From NCBI GenBank assembly GCA_964525045.1, contig CAZGFD010000022.1:1-64000 (forward strand): 64,000 nt of DNA, in the 5' to 3' direction. Below the pieces are notes generated by a model. The model saw only the letters and a program-made list of their open reading frames with translations. It was not told the DNA's origin and made no database searches. The position numbers and the translations under genes are program-made. Positions 52,081-62,772 of this stretch are shown piece by piece (positions within the stretch are counted from its first letter, which is position 1; the number at the start of each line of letters is the position of its first letter). The DNA is from G020348185 sp964525045 (GTDB taxonomy: Bacteria; Nitrospirota; Nitrospiria; Nitrospirales; UBA8639).

Positions 52081-54792
52081 TTAGGGGATCGGTGTCTCAA
52101 GGATAACGGTGATGATGTCGTTGAGATCCGAGACGGTGACTGTTGCCTGATCGCCATTTATCGAGACGGTGGTATGACCGCGGTTAGCGGCTGTACGGGT
52201 GAGCAGGGATGTTCCTTGCGCCCACGCCGGTAACCTAATCGTGGCTTTGGAGCCGGTAGCTATGGGAAGCTGATCGCTAGCAGCGTCGTAGTTACGATTG
52301 ACGAAATCGATAAACGTCCGCCCACGTGGTACGTCGACGTGAACGCGGGCGGTGACGTTGGTACCAGTGGGAGGCGTAACCACGGGACCATCGAGCACGT
52401 CGGCGTTCTGTAGGGCCTCGATGGCTGCCTGGATGGCCTTGGTGTCAAGACCAAGCCAGGCAGCGGCGCCCGGGTGTTCAGGAATGACAAAGACACGGCC
52501 AGCACCAAAGGCGAACTCGGTGATGGTGGAAACCGTGCTCAGATCAGAGATGCCGATGAGCGGTGCCAGGGCCGTTGGCGCACCGTTGGGGCTCCAGAGA
52601 TCATAAAGTTTATCGCGACCTCGGTACCGTCCAGTATTGCCTGAGACGACAAGCGTTCCACCTGCCTGGACCCATGGTTTGATAATTGAGTCGCGCAACC
52701 GTTGAGGTAGCACCTGGACGTCGGGCAACAGGAGCAGATCGATTTCCGCCAGGCTTTCAGCAGTGATTCGGCCGGCGAGCAGGGGTAGGACATTGTGTGA
52801 TTGTTCTTCGAGGGTTCGGTGCCAGCCGGCAACCTCGTAGAGATGACCCAGATTGCGCACCTTGCGATTTGTGCCTTCGAATATTGAGTCGGTTTCGGGT
52901 AAGCCACCTGGCCGGAAGGTTCGGATCCAGGTGTCGGCGGAAAAGGCGATGGCCGTCCGGCTCCACAAATGACGGCCTTCAAGTTCGCGGGCGTGGGGTA
53001 ACAGCCAACTGTGGATCTTGCCCGCGGATGCAGTTGTCCCAGGTGCTCGTTGATCGGTGGCTGATGGCATCAGAAATGTGTCGTAGGCCAGAGCCTCGGC
53101 GGCCAGGGCTCGGTGCAGTTCGGCGCTGTTCTGCCGGTTGACGTCGTCGACGTACAGCCAGGTGGTTTGAAACTGTGCTTGATCAAAACTCCCGGCCAAA
53201 TCATATAAAGGTGCGACCGTTCCCGTCGGTGGCATGGTAACACCACCAGCAATGATGGAAAAGCCAATGAACTGCTCGCCGAGGTTCATTGATGGTGGGA
53301 CCGATTCGCCGACGATGGCGCCATAGTGAGGCAGGTCGTTGACGCCCCATAAAAAGTCAGGATCGAGGCTGTCGAGCATTTCCCGCATCTTTTGGTAATA
53401 ACGGATGTGCAAATCGGAATGATAGGCCACCCACGCACCCCAGGCGAGGTTAGTATCCCAGCGGGGATCCATCAGGCCGGTGTGATTCGTGGCGATTGGG
53501 TTGTCGCACTCACCGGCGGCGTCTGGATTTTCGCCAAAGTCAGTGCGGGCAAGATTCTTTATAATGCACCGCATGTTCATCATGTTCCATCCCACAGGAA
53601 CCTCAAGGCTACTGCGCTGCATGAAGTCGGCGCTGGCCTTATTTGACAACCAGGGTTCGAAGCCGGCAATGGTGTGTTCCCCAAAGGCATTTCCTGCTGG
53701 CACCAGACCCCAAGCATCCCACATAGAGACGTTGTCCATCCATGATCCGGTGGTACCGTTGTCGATGGCGTAGCGCAAGGTACTTTCAGTATAACGCAAC
53801 CAGGTCGGGCAAGCGAGATCGCGGGCGAAGCCGAGGATGCTATAGTCGGTGCCTCCGATATTAACCACGCCTGGCAGTCCGGTGACGTTTCGGCCATCTT
53901 GCAAACTCAAATCTGACAGTGCCGGCTCGCCATTGATATCGGTGGCCGCGCAACGACGGTAGAGCTCATAGGAGCGGGGGTCACCTGTGTCGCCGGTGTT
54001 AATGGGTGTTCCGTCCGTAGCCGTGGGGGTGATAGTATCGCCGTAAGTTGGGTGATTGCGGGTGTATGGTTCGGCGTAAGACGGTGCATCATAGTAGGTG
54101 TGGGGTCCGATCCACAAAACCTGGAGCCCTGGTGGCAGTGGCCCGGCTCCCCAGGCGCCCCAGTTCCAATGGACGTAGGGAGGTTGAGTCACATCGGTGC
54201 CAGGGATGTGCACTGGCGGTTGATCGAGGGCGGCGAGAAAGACAAGTAGATTGCCGGTGCCTTCGATGTATCCCATAATTGGCATCCCCGCGTCGATGAA
54301 CGTCTGGCGTCGGGTCACCTGCTTGGGTAGATTGTTGCGGATGGCGTTTTGCCAGAGGGACCAACCCATGTCTTGGTAGGTCTGGGACATTATTGTGGCG
54401 CTTGCGCCTTCGGCTCGGACTTCCCGCAGATCCCGGCTGCGTGACAGCAACAACGGCTCGGTGGCCCACCAAGGGTCGGTATCGCGCAGATCAATGCGAT
54501 AGGTACCCGGCCCTAGCCATTTGGCCTCGAGCAGGCCGAGTCGGGGCCACGCGCCCATGACGTCAATCGCGGTGCCCTCGAAAGTCGCATGAGGATCTAG
54601 GGCGGGATTGGTGCGCAGCGCGGCGACATCGTACGGAATCAAGACACTGGTGCCGTCTGTGCAGTGCCCCTCCATGGTACCAAAGTCTTCCGAACAGGTG
54701 AAGGTGGTGGAGGTCTCGTAGGTGGGGCCGGCGACACAGCCAGCGAGGACAAACGCTGTGATCCACGATAGCAAACGGGGGACGAGCGTCAT
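52081..54792 (-). CDS. Large lipoprotein with glycosidase-like architecture
   Basis: About 903 residues from the ATG at 54792, which gives a lipoprotein signal (LLSWITAFVLAGC); the open frame to 55017 adds a stretch with no protein character. After the lipid Cys comes a TIM-barrel-like region (about 130-600) with Asp/Trp-rich strands (GSWMDNVSMWDAWG, HTGLMDPRWDTNLAW). Then a class I amidotransferase-like fold (LLLPDVQVLP, WVQAGGTLVVSGNTG), as in the trimerisation domain of GH42 beta-galactosidases, and a final beta-sandwich. This suggests a surface glycoside hydrolase of an uncertain family. Catalytic residues cannot be fixed. Confidence 0.65.
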   Translation of the reverse strand: MTLVPRLLSWITAFVLAGCVAGPTYETSTTFTCSEDFGTMEGHCTDGTSVLIPYDVAALRTNPALDPHATFEGTAIDVMGAWPRLGLLEAKWLGPGTYRIDLRDTDPWWATEPLLLSRSRDLREVRAEGASATIMSQTYQDMGWSLWQNAIRNNLPKQVTRRQTFIDAGMPIMGYIEGTGNLLVFLAALDQPPVHIPGTDVTQPPYVHWNWGAWGAGPLPPGLQVLWIGPHTYYDAPSYAEPYTRNHPTYGDTITPTATDGTPINTGDTGDPRSYELYRRCAATDINGEPALSDLSLQDGRNVTGLPGVVNIGGTDYSILGFARDLACPTWLRYTESTLRYAIDNGTTGSWMDNVSMWDAWGLVPAGNAFGEHTIAGFEPWLSNKASADFMQRSSLEVPVGWNMMNMRCIIKNLARTDFGENPDAAGECDNPIATNHTGLMDPRWDTNLAWGAWVAYHSDLHIRYYQKMREMLDSLDPDFLWGVNDLPHYGAIVGESVPPSMNLGEQFIGFSIIAGGVTMPPTGTVAPLYDLAGSFDQAQFQTTWLYVDDVNRQNSAELHRALAAEALAYDTFLMPSATDQRAPGTTASAGKIHSWLLPHARELEGRHLWSRTAIAFSADTWIRTFRPGGLPETDSIFEGTNRKVRNLGHLYEVAGWHRTLEEQSHNVLPLLAGRITAESLAEIDLLLLPDVQVLPQRLRDSIIKPWVQAGGTLVVSGNTGRYRGRDKLYDLWSPNGAPTALAPLIGISDLSTVSTITEFAFGAGRVFVIPEHPGAAAWLGLDTKAIQAAIEALQNADVLDGPVVTPPTGTNVTARVHVDVPRGRTFIDFVNRNYDAASDQLPIATGSKATIRLPAWAQGTSLLTRTAANRGHTTVSINGDQATVTVSDLNDIITVILETPIP

Positions 54793-55084
54793 AACGGCAA
54801 GATACCATGGCTCGCTATCGCGCCCAGCCATCATTGGTACGCCAGCCCTACTGTTTGACCTAGGAGACCATGTCATCCAGGGAATCACAGGCTGCTGGGT
54901 ATTCGAGATTGATATGGCATGCGGTTCGCACTGTGGGACCCTGTGACGCTCATCGCCTCCATTGAAGATCCCACCGTAACTGGCAAGATCCTTGCCCCTT
55001 TTGGCCTTGCCCACCAAAGGTCCACTTCGTGTGGCGGTGCAAACCTACCTGCTATTTCATATAAGGCTTTGCATGAATAACAAG

Positions 55085-55270
55085 GGCTCTGAATGGTGTT
55101 ATCCTCACGCAACTGCAGTAATTCGCGCAGTTTGTCCGGGCCCAGCCAGCGTAATTGCGTTTGGTAGAATAAAACGTTTGTTTACGGATTCCGAATTGTC
55201 GACAACTTTCATCAACTTTTTCAGAACCTTCCGCTTGTGGGGAACGTCCAGCCAATATTTTTGTCTTTAA
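55085..55270 (-). mobile_element. Remnant of an IS3-family transposase OrfA
   Basis: On the minus strand, VDESCRQFGIRKQTFY..KRNYAG reads as the helix-turn-helix of IS3/IS911 OrfA (usual form VDEVCRKHGISEQTFYRWKKKYGG). After a frameshift it continues as GPDKLRELLQLREDN, matching the next part of OrfA. No OrfB or terminal repeats are visible, so this is a dead fragment. Confidence 0.8.
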
Positions 55271-55946
55271 GCCGTTTCTTGCCCCTGGTCGTGACTTCCT
55301 CTGGGTACTAGGAAACTACCCCGGCGATCCGATTTTCACCTTTTTCGTGGGTCAGTTTTTGGGTTTTGGGGTAAATTTTTCACTGATTTGGAAAAAAATT
55401 TATTATAGCATTTTCAAAATGAACAAAACATCCCGGGTACTTTATGTATGGCGGATGAAAGTGATATTATCCAACTAATTTGGATAGTCTAGAAGATGCA
55501 TCAAGGTATGACCAATGTTATCTAATACGGATTGTATCTGCTTATTTGACAGCTAAATCTTTAGGCGATGAGAACTCCTAGACATTGAATCTGGTTATGG
55601 TAGAATTGCTTAATGTGGAAAAATCCAAGATTAAAAACATAGGTCATTGTCATAGATTAATTATCAAAGATGAATTTTTTAGTAGATTTCCAACCTCCGG
55701 CAACTTCTGATTCAAATGAGGAGGATCGTTAACTCCCGGAATTTTTAAACCCCACTTGATTATTACTGCCGGCAGAATTCCGATTTTTTCCGGCCGCGAA
55801 CTAGACATCGGATTCCAACGTTAGCTAATAGCCGACCCCCCGGCAAAGCGGATGAACATGCCTAATGAAAACTGTCAAGATGGTGTATAGATGCCAACTC
55901 GACCTCAGTTAGGCGGGACCATTTACGTCGTAACCGTGGACCATCC
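55271..55946. other. AT-rich intergenic region
   Basis: Nearly 680 bases without a supported gene between the IS3 fragment and the giant glycosyltransferase gene. The middle (about 55380-55700) is markedly AT-rich. No repeats that match elsewhere in the window. Confidence 0.5.
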
Positions 55947-58900
55947 ATGCAAAAAATGAAAGCGACCGCAGTCGGTATCCTAGGAATGCATCGAAGCGGT
56001 ACTTCGTTGGTGACGCGAGTTGTTAATCTCTTGGGTGCCTACCTCGGCGAGGAAGAGGAGCTATTTCTTTCCAAACCGGACAACCCGATGGGCAACTGTG
56101 AGCATTATGCTATTAACGCCCTTCACGACAGAATTCTAGAGGCATTGGGCAGGACTTGGGATACAGCCTTACCTCTCCCGAATAACTGGAACTACTCGAA
56201 CGAAATCACCCCCTTTCTGGACGAATTGATCGAGTTAATCGAATCGCGATTCGCCAACCGGCCATTGTGGGCTTGGAAGGACCCACGAACCTCTATCCTC
56301 CTACCTCTATGGAGAGAAGCCCTGGGGAGACTCAAAATAGAGCCGCGCTTTCTTCTTGTGTACAGGAATCCGCTTGACGTCGCCCAATCCCTGTTGACAC
56401 GAGACGGTTTATCAAAAGACGAATCCTTTGGCCTTTGGCTCAACCACAATCTCGCCATGTTACAAAGCAGTACTGGCATGAGGCGAGCCCTGGTGTCCTA
56501 CCAAGGACTCCTCACTGATCCAGTCGAAACCGTAACCCACTGGGCCCCTCGTATTTCACTCCCCTGGTCGGATAAAGACAAAGGACTTCTGGATGCCCTT
56601 CGAGAATCTGTCCGAGTGGACCTGTGCCACAGCGCATCTACCCTGGAGGAACTGATGCAGGCAGGGTGTCCGAGACCGGTGGTAGAGTTGGCGCAATTGC
56701 TCCATGTGATGTCGAACACGGGCAATCTCGAAAGATCCGGCGAGGAGACCAAGATCCGCCGTCTGGTTGAGAATCACGTAATGTTCGCTGGCCTGTACAC
56801 CCACGACTTCACCAGGGCCGCACAGGTAAATAGTGAACTCCGATCGGAACTTAGAACTACGTCTGCAATTCTCGATCAAACCCGAACACAGGTACGAGTC
56901 CGAGAAGAGAATCTTACTCAGGCTCTGGAGACTGTAAAAGACCAAGAATGGCGACTTGCGGAACAATTGTCTGTAATGAGGAATGCTACGGAACATGCCC
57001 TGTATCTGGAATATCGGCGCACCGATCTACAGTCCCAGGTGGCGCTTAGGGAGCAGCAGCTTGATGAATTTCACGAGGCATTGGCTGAGAAGGAGTCGGC
57101 AGTAGCGGAGTTGCAGGCGCAAATGGCCCATAGGGTACAGGAGCTTGATGAATCTCAGGAGGCGCTAGCTGAAAAGGATATGGCCCTAGCGGAGTTGCAG
57201 GCGCAGATGGCCCAGATGGCGCAGCAGCTTGGTGATTCTCAGGAGGCGCTAGCTGAGAAGGAGGCGGCCCTAAGGGAGATGCGGGCGCAGATGGCCCAGA
57301 GGGGGCAGCAGCTTGGTGATTCTCAGGAGGCGCTAGCTGAGAAGGAGGCGGCCCTAAGGNNNNNNNNNNNNNNNNNNNNNNNNNNNNNNNNNNNNNNNNN
57401 NNNNNNNNNNNNNNNNNNNNNNNNNNNNNNNNNNNNNNNNNNNNNNNNNNNNNNNNNNNGAGATGCGGGCGCAGATGGCCCAGAGGGGGCAGCAGCTTGA
57501 TGAATCTCAGAAGGCATTGGCTGAGAAGGATGCGGCACTGGAGGAGAAAGAGGCCGCGCTGGTGGAAAAAAGTAACGCACTTTCCCGGAGTCTGTGGCAG
57601 CGAAAGGCTACTGAGCGGCAGCTTGCAGGTCTGCAGGCCTCCCTTGACCGGATTATGTCAACCTATTCGTGGCGATTGACAAGTCCGCTTCGGGGGGTTA
57701 TGGATGCGCTCATCGCCATACGATGGAAGCTATATGTTTCCTGGTACGTTCTGTCCCACAGGGACTCGTTGACCCGACCCTCAGATGTGACAACGGCCTC
57801 TCATTTGATTTTGGACAATTCCCCCCTTGAGGAAGAAAGTACAAAACCGGCGATACCCGCCTCTACTATAGAAGGGCATCTCGAGCCTGATGGAAAAAAT
57901 TACCCTACTTGTCAAGCGTTCACCAAAACGGGGCAAGATTTAGTTCAAGCTGACGACGACGGCGCTTTAGAACTATTCACGGGTAGCGGTGTTCAAGAGT
58001 TTCCAGCCTCAGCAGTGGTGGGGGTAGGGTCCAGGGAGCGTCCTAAGGTCTCCGTCATCATCCCCGCCTTCAACCAAGCGAAGTTGACTCGGGAATGCCT
58101 CAATTCCCTTTATTTTCATATTGCTGGTTCTCCTTTCGAAGTGGTGGTGGTGGATGATGGTTCCTCGGACGAAACGCCTTCCTTACAACAGGAGATGCCA
58201 TGGGTGCGGTACATTCGCAGGGAACAGAACCGGGGTTTTGGGGCGACCTGTAATCTTGGGGCCACGGAGGCCAGAGGTGAATACCTGGTATTCCTCAATA
58301 ACGACACCACGGTTTGCGACGGCTGGATGGACGCATTGCTTGAGACCTTCGAAGACTGGCCCCGAGCCGGGCTCGTCGGGAGCAAGCTTGTCTACCTTGA
58401 TGGAACCCTGCAGGAATGTGGCGGCCTGGTTTTCGGGGATGGCTCGGCGGCAAACTACGGCCGGGGAGGGGATCCGCAGGATCCGCGCTACTGCTTTGCG
58501 CGTGAGACCGACTATGTCTCCGCTGCGGCGATGATGATCCGGGCTGACCTCTTTCACGAGATCGGCGGGTTCGATTCGCGCTACGAACCTGCCTACTACG
58601 AGGACACCGATCTTGCCTTCCATGTTCGAGAGAGAGGGCTTCAGGTAGTCATCAACCCGCACGCCGTGGTCCGGCACCATGAAGGGGGCACGGCAGGCAG
58701 GGACACGAACAAGGGTATCAAGCGCTATCAGGTCGTCAATCACAAGAAGTTTTTGGAACGCTGGCAGGATGTACTCTCCGGTTATCCTCTCCCGCCGACT
58801 GGCGCACCTAGACCTCCAAAAACCGGTCCCCGCGTGATGATTATTGATTGGATTGTTCCGCGAACAGACCGTGATTCGGGATCGGTGCGGATGGCGGGTA

Positions 58901-59922
58901 TCTTGCGCGCTCTTCGGGGGCTGGAGTGTCACGTGACCTTAATACCCAGGGAGTTGCGCACACAGGATGGGGACGAAATTCCTCTGGAAAAAATTGGCGT
59001 AGAGATTCTGCGCAGTCCTCATATCCAATCAGTGGATCGCTACTTGATGGAGGAGGGTGGAACCTTCGATTACGTGATCGTGAGTCGACGCGAGACTGCT
59101 ATGATGCATATGGATTCGGTTTATCGCTACTGCACAAACGCGAAACTCGTCTATGATACCTGCGATCTCCATTTCGTGCGGGAAGAGCGTGAATTAGACC
59201 TCGGCCGGAGCGATCTCGATCAAAGTGAAATAGAAAAAATGAAAGCTCTCGAATTTGAGTTTATTTCTCGCTCGGATATCACTTTCGTTGTTAGTCCCGA
59301 AGAACAAGAAACCCTCCGACGAATTTTTCCGCAGCATGACGTACGAATTTTGTCGAACATTGTTGAACCTCGACCCACCACGCGACCATTCGGTGAGCGT
59401 TCAGGCATTATTTTCATCGGGTACTTTATGCATCCTCCGAACATCGACGGCGTGCTGTGGTTTGCAAGAGAAGTTCTTCCCGAGCTAGCGCACCTCGGGC
59501 TCAAGCCTGCGTTCCACGTCGTTGGTTCGAATCCTCCTCCTGAGGTGCTTGAGCTCGAGTCAGAGCAGATTACGATTCATGGTTATGTGCCCGATGTCGA
59601 ACCGCTCTTCAACACATGCCGGCTCTCGGTGGCCCCCTTGCGCTATGGTGCTGGAGTTAAGGGGAAGATTAACCAGAGTCTGGCATTGGGTGTTCCGTGC
59701 GTGACCACGAGCATTGGTGCGGAGGGCATGTTCATGGAGAATGGCGTCAATGGCATGGTGGCCGACGAGGCCATCGATTTCGCATCGGCCATTGGAGCGG
59801 CCTACCAATCCGAGGAGCGATGGTCTCAGTTGCGTGAGGGTGGCCTTGAGACTACCAAGAAGTACTTCTCGCCGGAAGTCGCCCAAGCCGTGCTGGCAGA
59901 GTTGGTATTCCAGCGTCCCTAG
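55947..59922 (+). CDS. Sulfotransferase - coiled coil - GT2 - GT4 fusion protein (interrupted by assembly gap)
   Basis: The left part (471 codons to the gap) has a sulfotransferase-like domain (about residues 8-270; P-loop GMHRSGTSLVTRV, WAWKDPRTS, VYRNPLDVAQSL) and a coiled coil with 28-residue repeats. The right part (820 codons) continues the repeats, then GT2 (VSVIIPAFNQAKLTRECL, VVVVDDGSSDET, FLNNDT, YYEDTDLAF) and GT4 (CDLHFVREER, IGYFMHPPNIDGVLWF, APLRYGAGVKGKINQSLALG). The gap starts and ends on codon and repeat-unit boundaries, so one protein of at least 1291 residues is likely. Probably builds and sulfates a surface glycan. ATG 55947 or 55956. Confidence 0.8.
57108..57543 (+). repeat. 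84-bp tandem repeats encoding 28-residue coiled-coil units
   Basis: Units start at 57108, 57192, 57276 and, after the gap, 57460. Each encodes four heptads of the type ELQAQMAQ..QLGDSQEALAEKEAALR. Exact 84-base phase is kept up to the gap at 57360. Confidence 0.92.
57360..57459. other. Assembly gap of 100 N inside coiled-coil repeats
   Basis: The gap begins exactly where an 84-base unit ends and the right flank starts exactly at the beginning of another unit (GAGATGCGGG). The missing length is therefore probably a multiple of 84 (or zero) and would keep the reading frame. Confidence 0.9.
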
Positions 59923-60646
59923 TAGCTCCAACGGATGTCTCGGTCATTCCTCCCTCATTTCTATAAAATCGGCAGTGAACACCTAACTGTGAATGTTCCA
60001 TGGTGAATGTAAATCATGCGCATTGTTAGATAAGAAGCCATAGGGGTATTGGCCGTTGGGCTAGGGTTCGGCTATGCGCAATCGTTCACTGACGGAGGGC
60101 GGCGGTCTGACCTTTTCTGGTGGTGCCTAGCAGTCTCCCCCTCCCCTTTACCTTGAGATCGCCGTGGTCTCAATTGAGTCGGATAGACTATCTGATTTCA
60201 GGCACTTAGGTTTTTTCTCCAAGTTAAGTTTGAGGCCGCCATTTTCCTGAAGACAACCCTAGTTAGGTGGGGGCGGTGATGGTCTGCCTTTGGCCTAAAT
60301 GAACTTCCCATCCGCTGAGGCTGTGAACAATTTTTCGACATAGTGGTTAATGCCTAGCGTGGAATCCTCCTTTACATACCCAAATCAGTGACATAGACTA
60401 TAAAATGGTTTAATGCAAGCAGATCGTATTCCGTCTTGATGGGAGGCTGGGAAGTTTTCGAAATAAGGGTTTGGGTCATGCCTGAAGTGGGCATGATGTT
60501 CAATGGTGGGTAATTTAAAGACGGTCTCGTCCACAAACTGAACTTGTTGCCATTCTTTCTTATCTCCGATAGAGCCCCATTTGGATTTTGCCTATTTTGC
60601 CGACGAAAAACACTCTTTCTAAAATATCGGAATCAGGGACCGGGAT
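59923..60646. other. Intergenic region with an unrecognised open stretch
   Basis: About 720 bases. On the minus strand 60385-60591 is open for 68 codons without any Met and reads protein-like (VDETVFKLPTIEHHAHF); it may be a fragment of a decayed gene, possibly a transposase, but I cannot identify it. No repeats or clear promoters otherwise. Confidence 0.4.
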
Positions 60647-61735
60647 TTGAGGGCGAGTGAGAATACCACAAAGCTAATTGCTTTCTACTTGCCTCAATTC
60701 CATCCGATTCCTGAGAATGATGCTTGGTGGGGTAAAGGATTCACAGAATGGAGGAATGTAGTTACGGCAAAACCTCTGTTCCGGGGTCATTATCAACCAC
60801 ATTTGCCCTCGGATCTCGGGTTTTATGATCTCCGCCTGCCGGAAATTCGCCAAGCGCAGGCAGGGTTGGCGGAGACGTATGGTATCCACGGGTTTTGCTA
60901 CTATCATTATTGGTTCAACGGAAAGCGACTGCTGGAAAGGCCGTTTGATGAAGTACTGAAATCTGGAAAGCCAAATTTCCCCTTCTGCCTTTGCTGGGCG
61001 AATGAGAACTGGACTCGACAATGGGATGGGCTTGATTCCAATATATTGTTGAGGCAGGAATACAATCATGCGGATGACCTCCAGCACATTCGAAGCCTCC
61101 TACCTGCATTTGAAGATCAACGTTACATACGAGTGTGTGGAAAGCCGATGTTCCTTGTGTACCGTACCGCCTTGATGCCTGATCCCAAATCCACTTCGGA
61201 AATATGGCGAAAAGAGGCAATTAATTCTGGGCTCGGAGACCTGTTTTTGGTTAATGTGAACAGCCTTGGCACATATGGCAATCCCAAGGATATTGGATTC
61301 GACGCATCAGTGGAATTTGCGCCAGATTGGCATGCCACCGGGCCCAACCAGAATCGCTGGATTCGGGGCCTATGGAATCTCAGTAGTAGCAATATTACGC
61401 TTGATACACGGCTGTGGAACTACGACACGATGGTCACGAATATGCTTGCCAAGCCAGAGCCGGATTATACATTTTTTCGGGGCGTGACCCCGAGCTGGGA
61501 TAAAACAGCGCGCAGGCCACGAAATGCGGATGTTATTCTGGGTTCCTCCCCGGACAAATACGAAGCCTGGCTTGGTGAAATCGTACGCAGAACTCGGCTG
61601 CGCTTTGACCCGGAATATCAATTCATTTTTGTCAATGCCTGGAACGAATGGGCCGAAGGGTGTCATCTCGAACCCGACCAAAAATATGGGCGGGCGTATC
61701 TAGAAGCAACAGCCCGGGGGTTGGGCTTGGATTGA
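60647..61735 (+). CDS. WbsX-like / GH99-like glycan biosynthesis protein
   Basis: A 362-residue protein with the hallmark of the WbsX family: IAFYLPQFHPIPENDAWWGKGFTEW at the start (about 10-34), GFCYYHYWFNGKRLLERP, CWANENWTRQWDG and the C-terminal FVNAWNEWAEGCHLEPD. The fold is GH99-like; the proteins occur in O-antigen and capsule clusters, either as glycosyltransferases or as glycan-processing enzymes. The only in-frame start is a TTG at 60647. It ends five bases before the next gene. Confidence 0.88.
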   Translation: MRASENTTKLIAFYLPQFHPIPENDAWWGKGFTEWRNVVTAKPLFRGHYQPHLPSDLGFYDLRLPEIRQAQAGLAETYGIHGFCYYHYWFNGKRLLERPFDEVLKSGKPNFPFCLCWANENWTRQWDGLDSNILLRQEYNHADDLQHIRSLLPAFEDQRYIRVCGKPMFLVYRTALMPDPKSTSEIWRKEAINSGLGDLFLVNVNSLGTYGNPKDIGFDASVEFAPDWHATGPNQNRWIRGLWNLSSSNITLDTRLWNYDTMVTNMLAKPEPDYTFFRGVTPSWDKTARRPRNADVILGSSPDKYEAWLGEIVRRTRLRFDPEYQFIFVNAWNEWAEGCHLEPDQKYGRAYLEATARGLGLD

Positions 61736-61740
61736 ATACC

Positions 61741-62772
61741 ATGCCGAAAGTCTCCATTATCCTGCCTAACTACAACCATGGAAAATTTCTTGCTCAACGC
61801 CTGGCAAGTATTTTCAGTCAGACTCTAAAGGATTTCGAGCTGATATTTTTGGACGATGCCTCGACCGATAATAGCTTGGAAATATTCCGGATCTTTGCTG
61901 GAGATCCCCGCATTCGTGCTGAGTTCAATGGGGAAAACAGCCGGAGCCCGTTCAAACAATGGAATAGGGGGTTCGAGCTAGCTAGGGGAGAATTTGTCTG
62001 GATTGCAGAGTCCGATGATTTTTCTGACCCCCGTTTCCTCCAAGTCATGATAGACATGTTGGAAAGAAATCCGTCCGCAGAACTCGCTTACTGTCAATCC
62101 TTCATGGCGGATGAGAAAGGAAAAATTGAAACTTTTCCGGACTGGTATTGGCACCTGATCGATTCCGAGCGTTGGACCAAGGACTATTGCAGCAACGGGA
62201 AGTATGAGTTGGCCAACTATTTTACTATGCAGAATATCATTCCTAACGCCAGCGCCGTGGTCTTTCGCAGAGAATTGGTGGAGGGTCTACCCAGGGCGCC
62301 GGAGCATATGAAACTTTGCGGTGATTGGATGTTCTGGTCTCAATTGGCGACTCGAGGAGACGTGTGCTTCGTGGCCAAACCTCTCAACTTCTGGCGAAGA
62401 ACACATGAAGGAAGTCAACGGTCGAGAACCGCGCCGCAGGCGCTGGAAGTTCTAGAAGGACTGGAGGTGTTCAAATTCATTTCTAAGAATGTAGAGCTCG
62501 GACCTCACACCCGTCGGAACGTTTTGCAGTTGCAGTTAAAAAGATGGGCGCGCATAGCGTATGAGCAAGATCTGGATCAGAAGACTCGTGAAACTATCTA
62601 CAAGGAAATACTCCTGTGTCATCCGGAAATCGGATTCGCGACATTTCGGCGAATTACACTTCCGTTTCTCTACTACTATTTGGTTGTGCCGCTGAAGCGG
62701 ATTCCATTTGTGGTGGGGATTCATGAAAAGTTGAAGCGTGCCATACGCTGGCTATTCAAGAAACCCTGGTAG
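61741..62772 (+). CDS. GT2 family glycosyltransferase
   Basis: About 343 residues from the ATG at 61741, five bases after the WbsX-like stop. GT-A motifs: VSIILPNYNHGKFLAQRLASI (3-23), FLDDASTDNS (37-46), IAESDDF (the DXD-type site, about 87-93) and a later acceptor region WMFWSQLA. The C-terminal 60 residues are basic and hydrophobic and may touch the membrane. It adds a sugar to the glycan built by this cluster; donor unknown. Confidence 0.9.
   Translation: MPKVSIILPNYNHGKFLAQRLASIFSQTLKDFELIFLDDASTDNSLEIFRIFAGDPRIRAEFNGENSRSPFKQWNRGFELARGEFVWIAESDDFSDPRFLQVMIDMLERNPSAELAYCQSFMADEKGKIETFPDWYWHLIDSERWTKDYCSNGKYELANYFTMQNIIPNASAVVFRRELVEGLPRAPEHMKLCGDWMFWSQLATRGDVCFVAKPLNFWRRTHEGSQRSRTAPQALEVLEGLEVFKFISKNVELGPHTRRNVLQLQLKRWARIAYEQDLDQKTRETIYKEILLCHPEIGFATFRRITLPFLYYYLVVPLKRIPFVVGIHEKLKRAIRWLFKKPW

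Noticed and set aside
52260..54472. Several open frames antisense to or out of frame with the glycosidase-like gene
   Set aside because: They are shadows of a long coding frame; none has its own ribosome-binding site or motif.
55018..55112. Extension of the glycosidase-like gene and a frame ending in MREDN
   Set aside because: These bases belong to the IS3 OrfA remnant and its frameshifted continuation.
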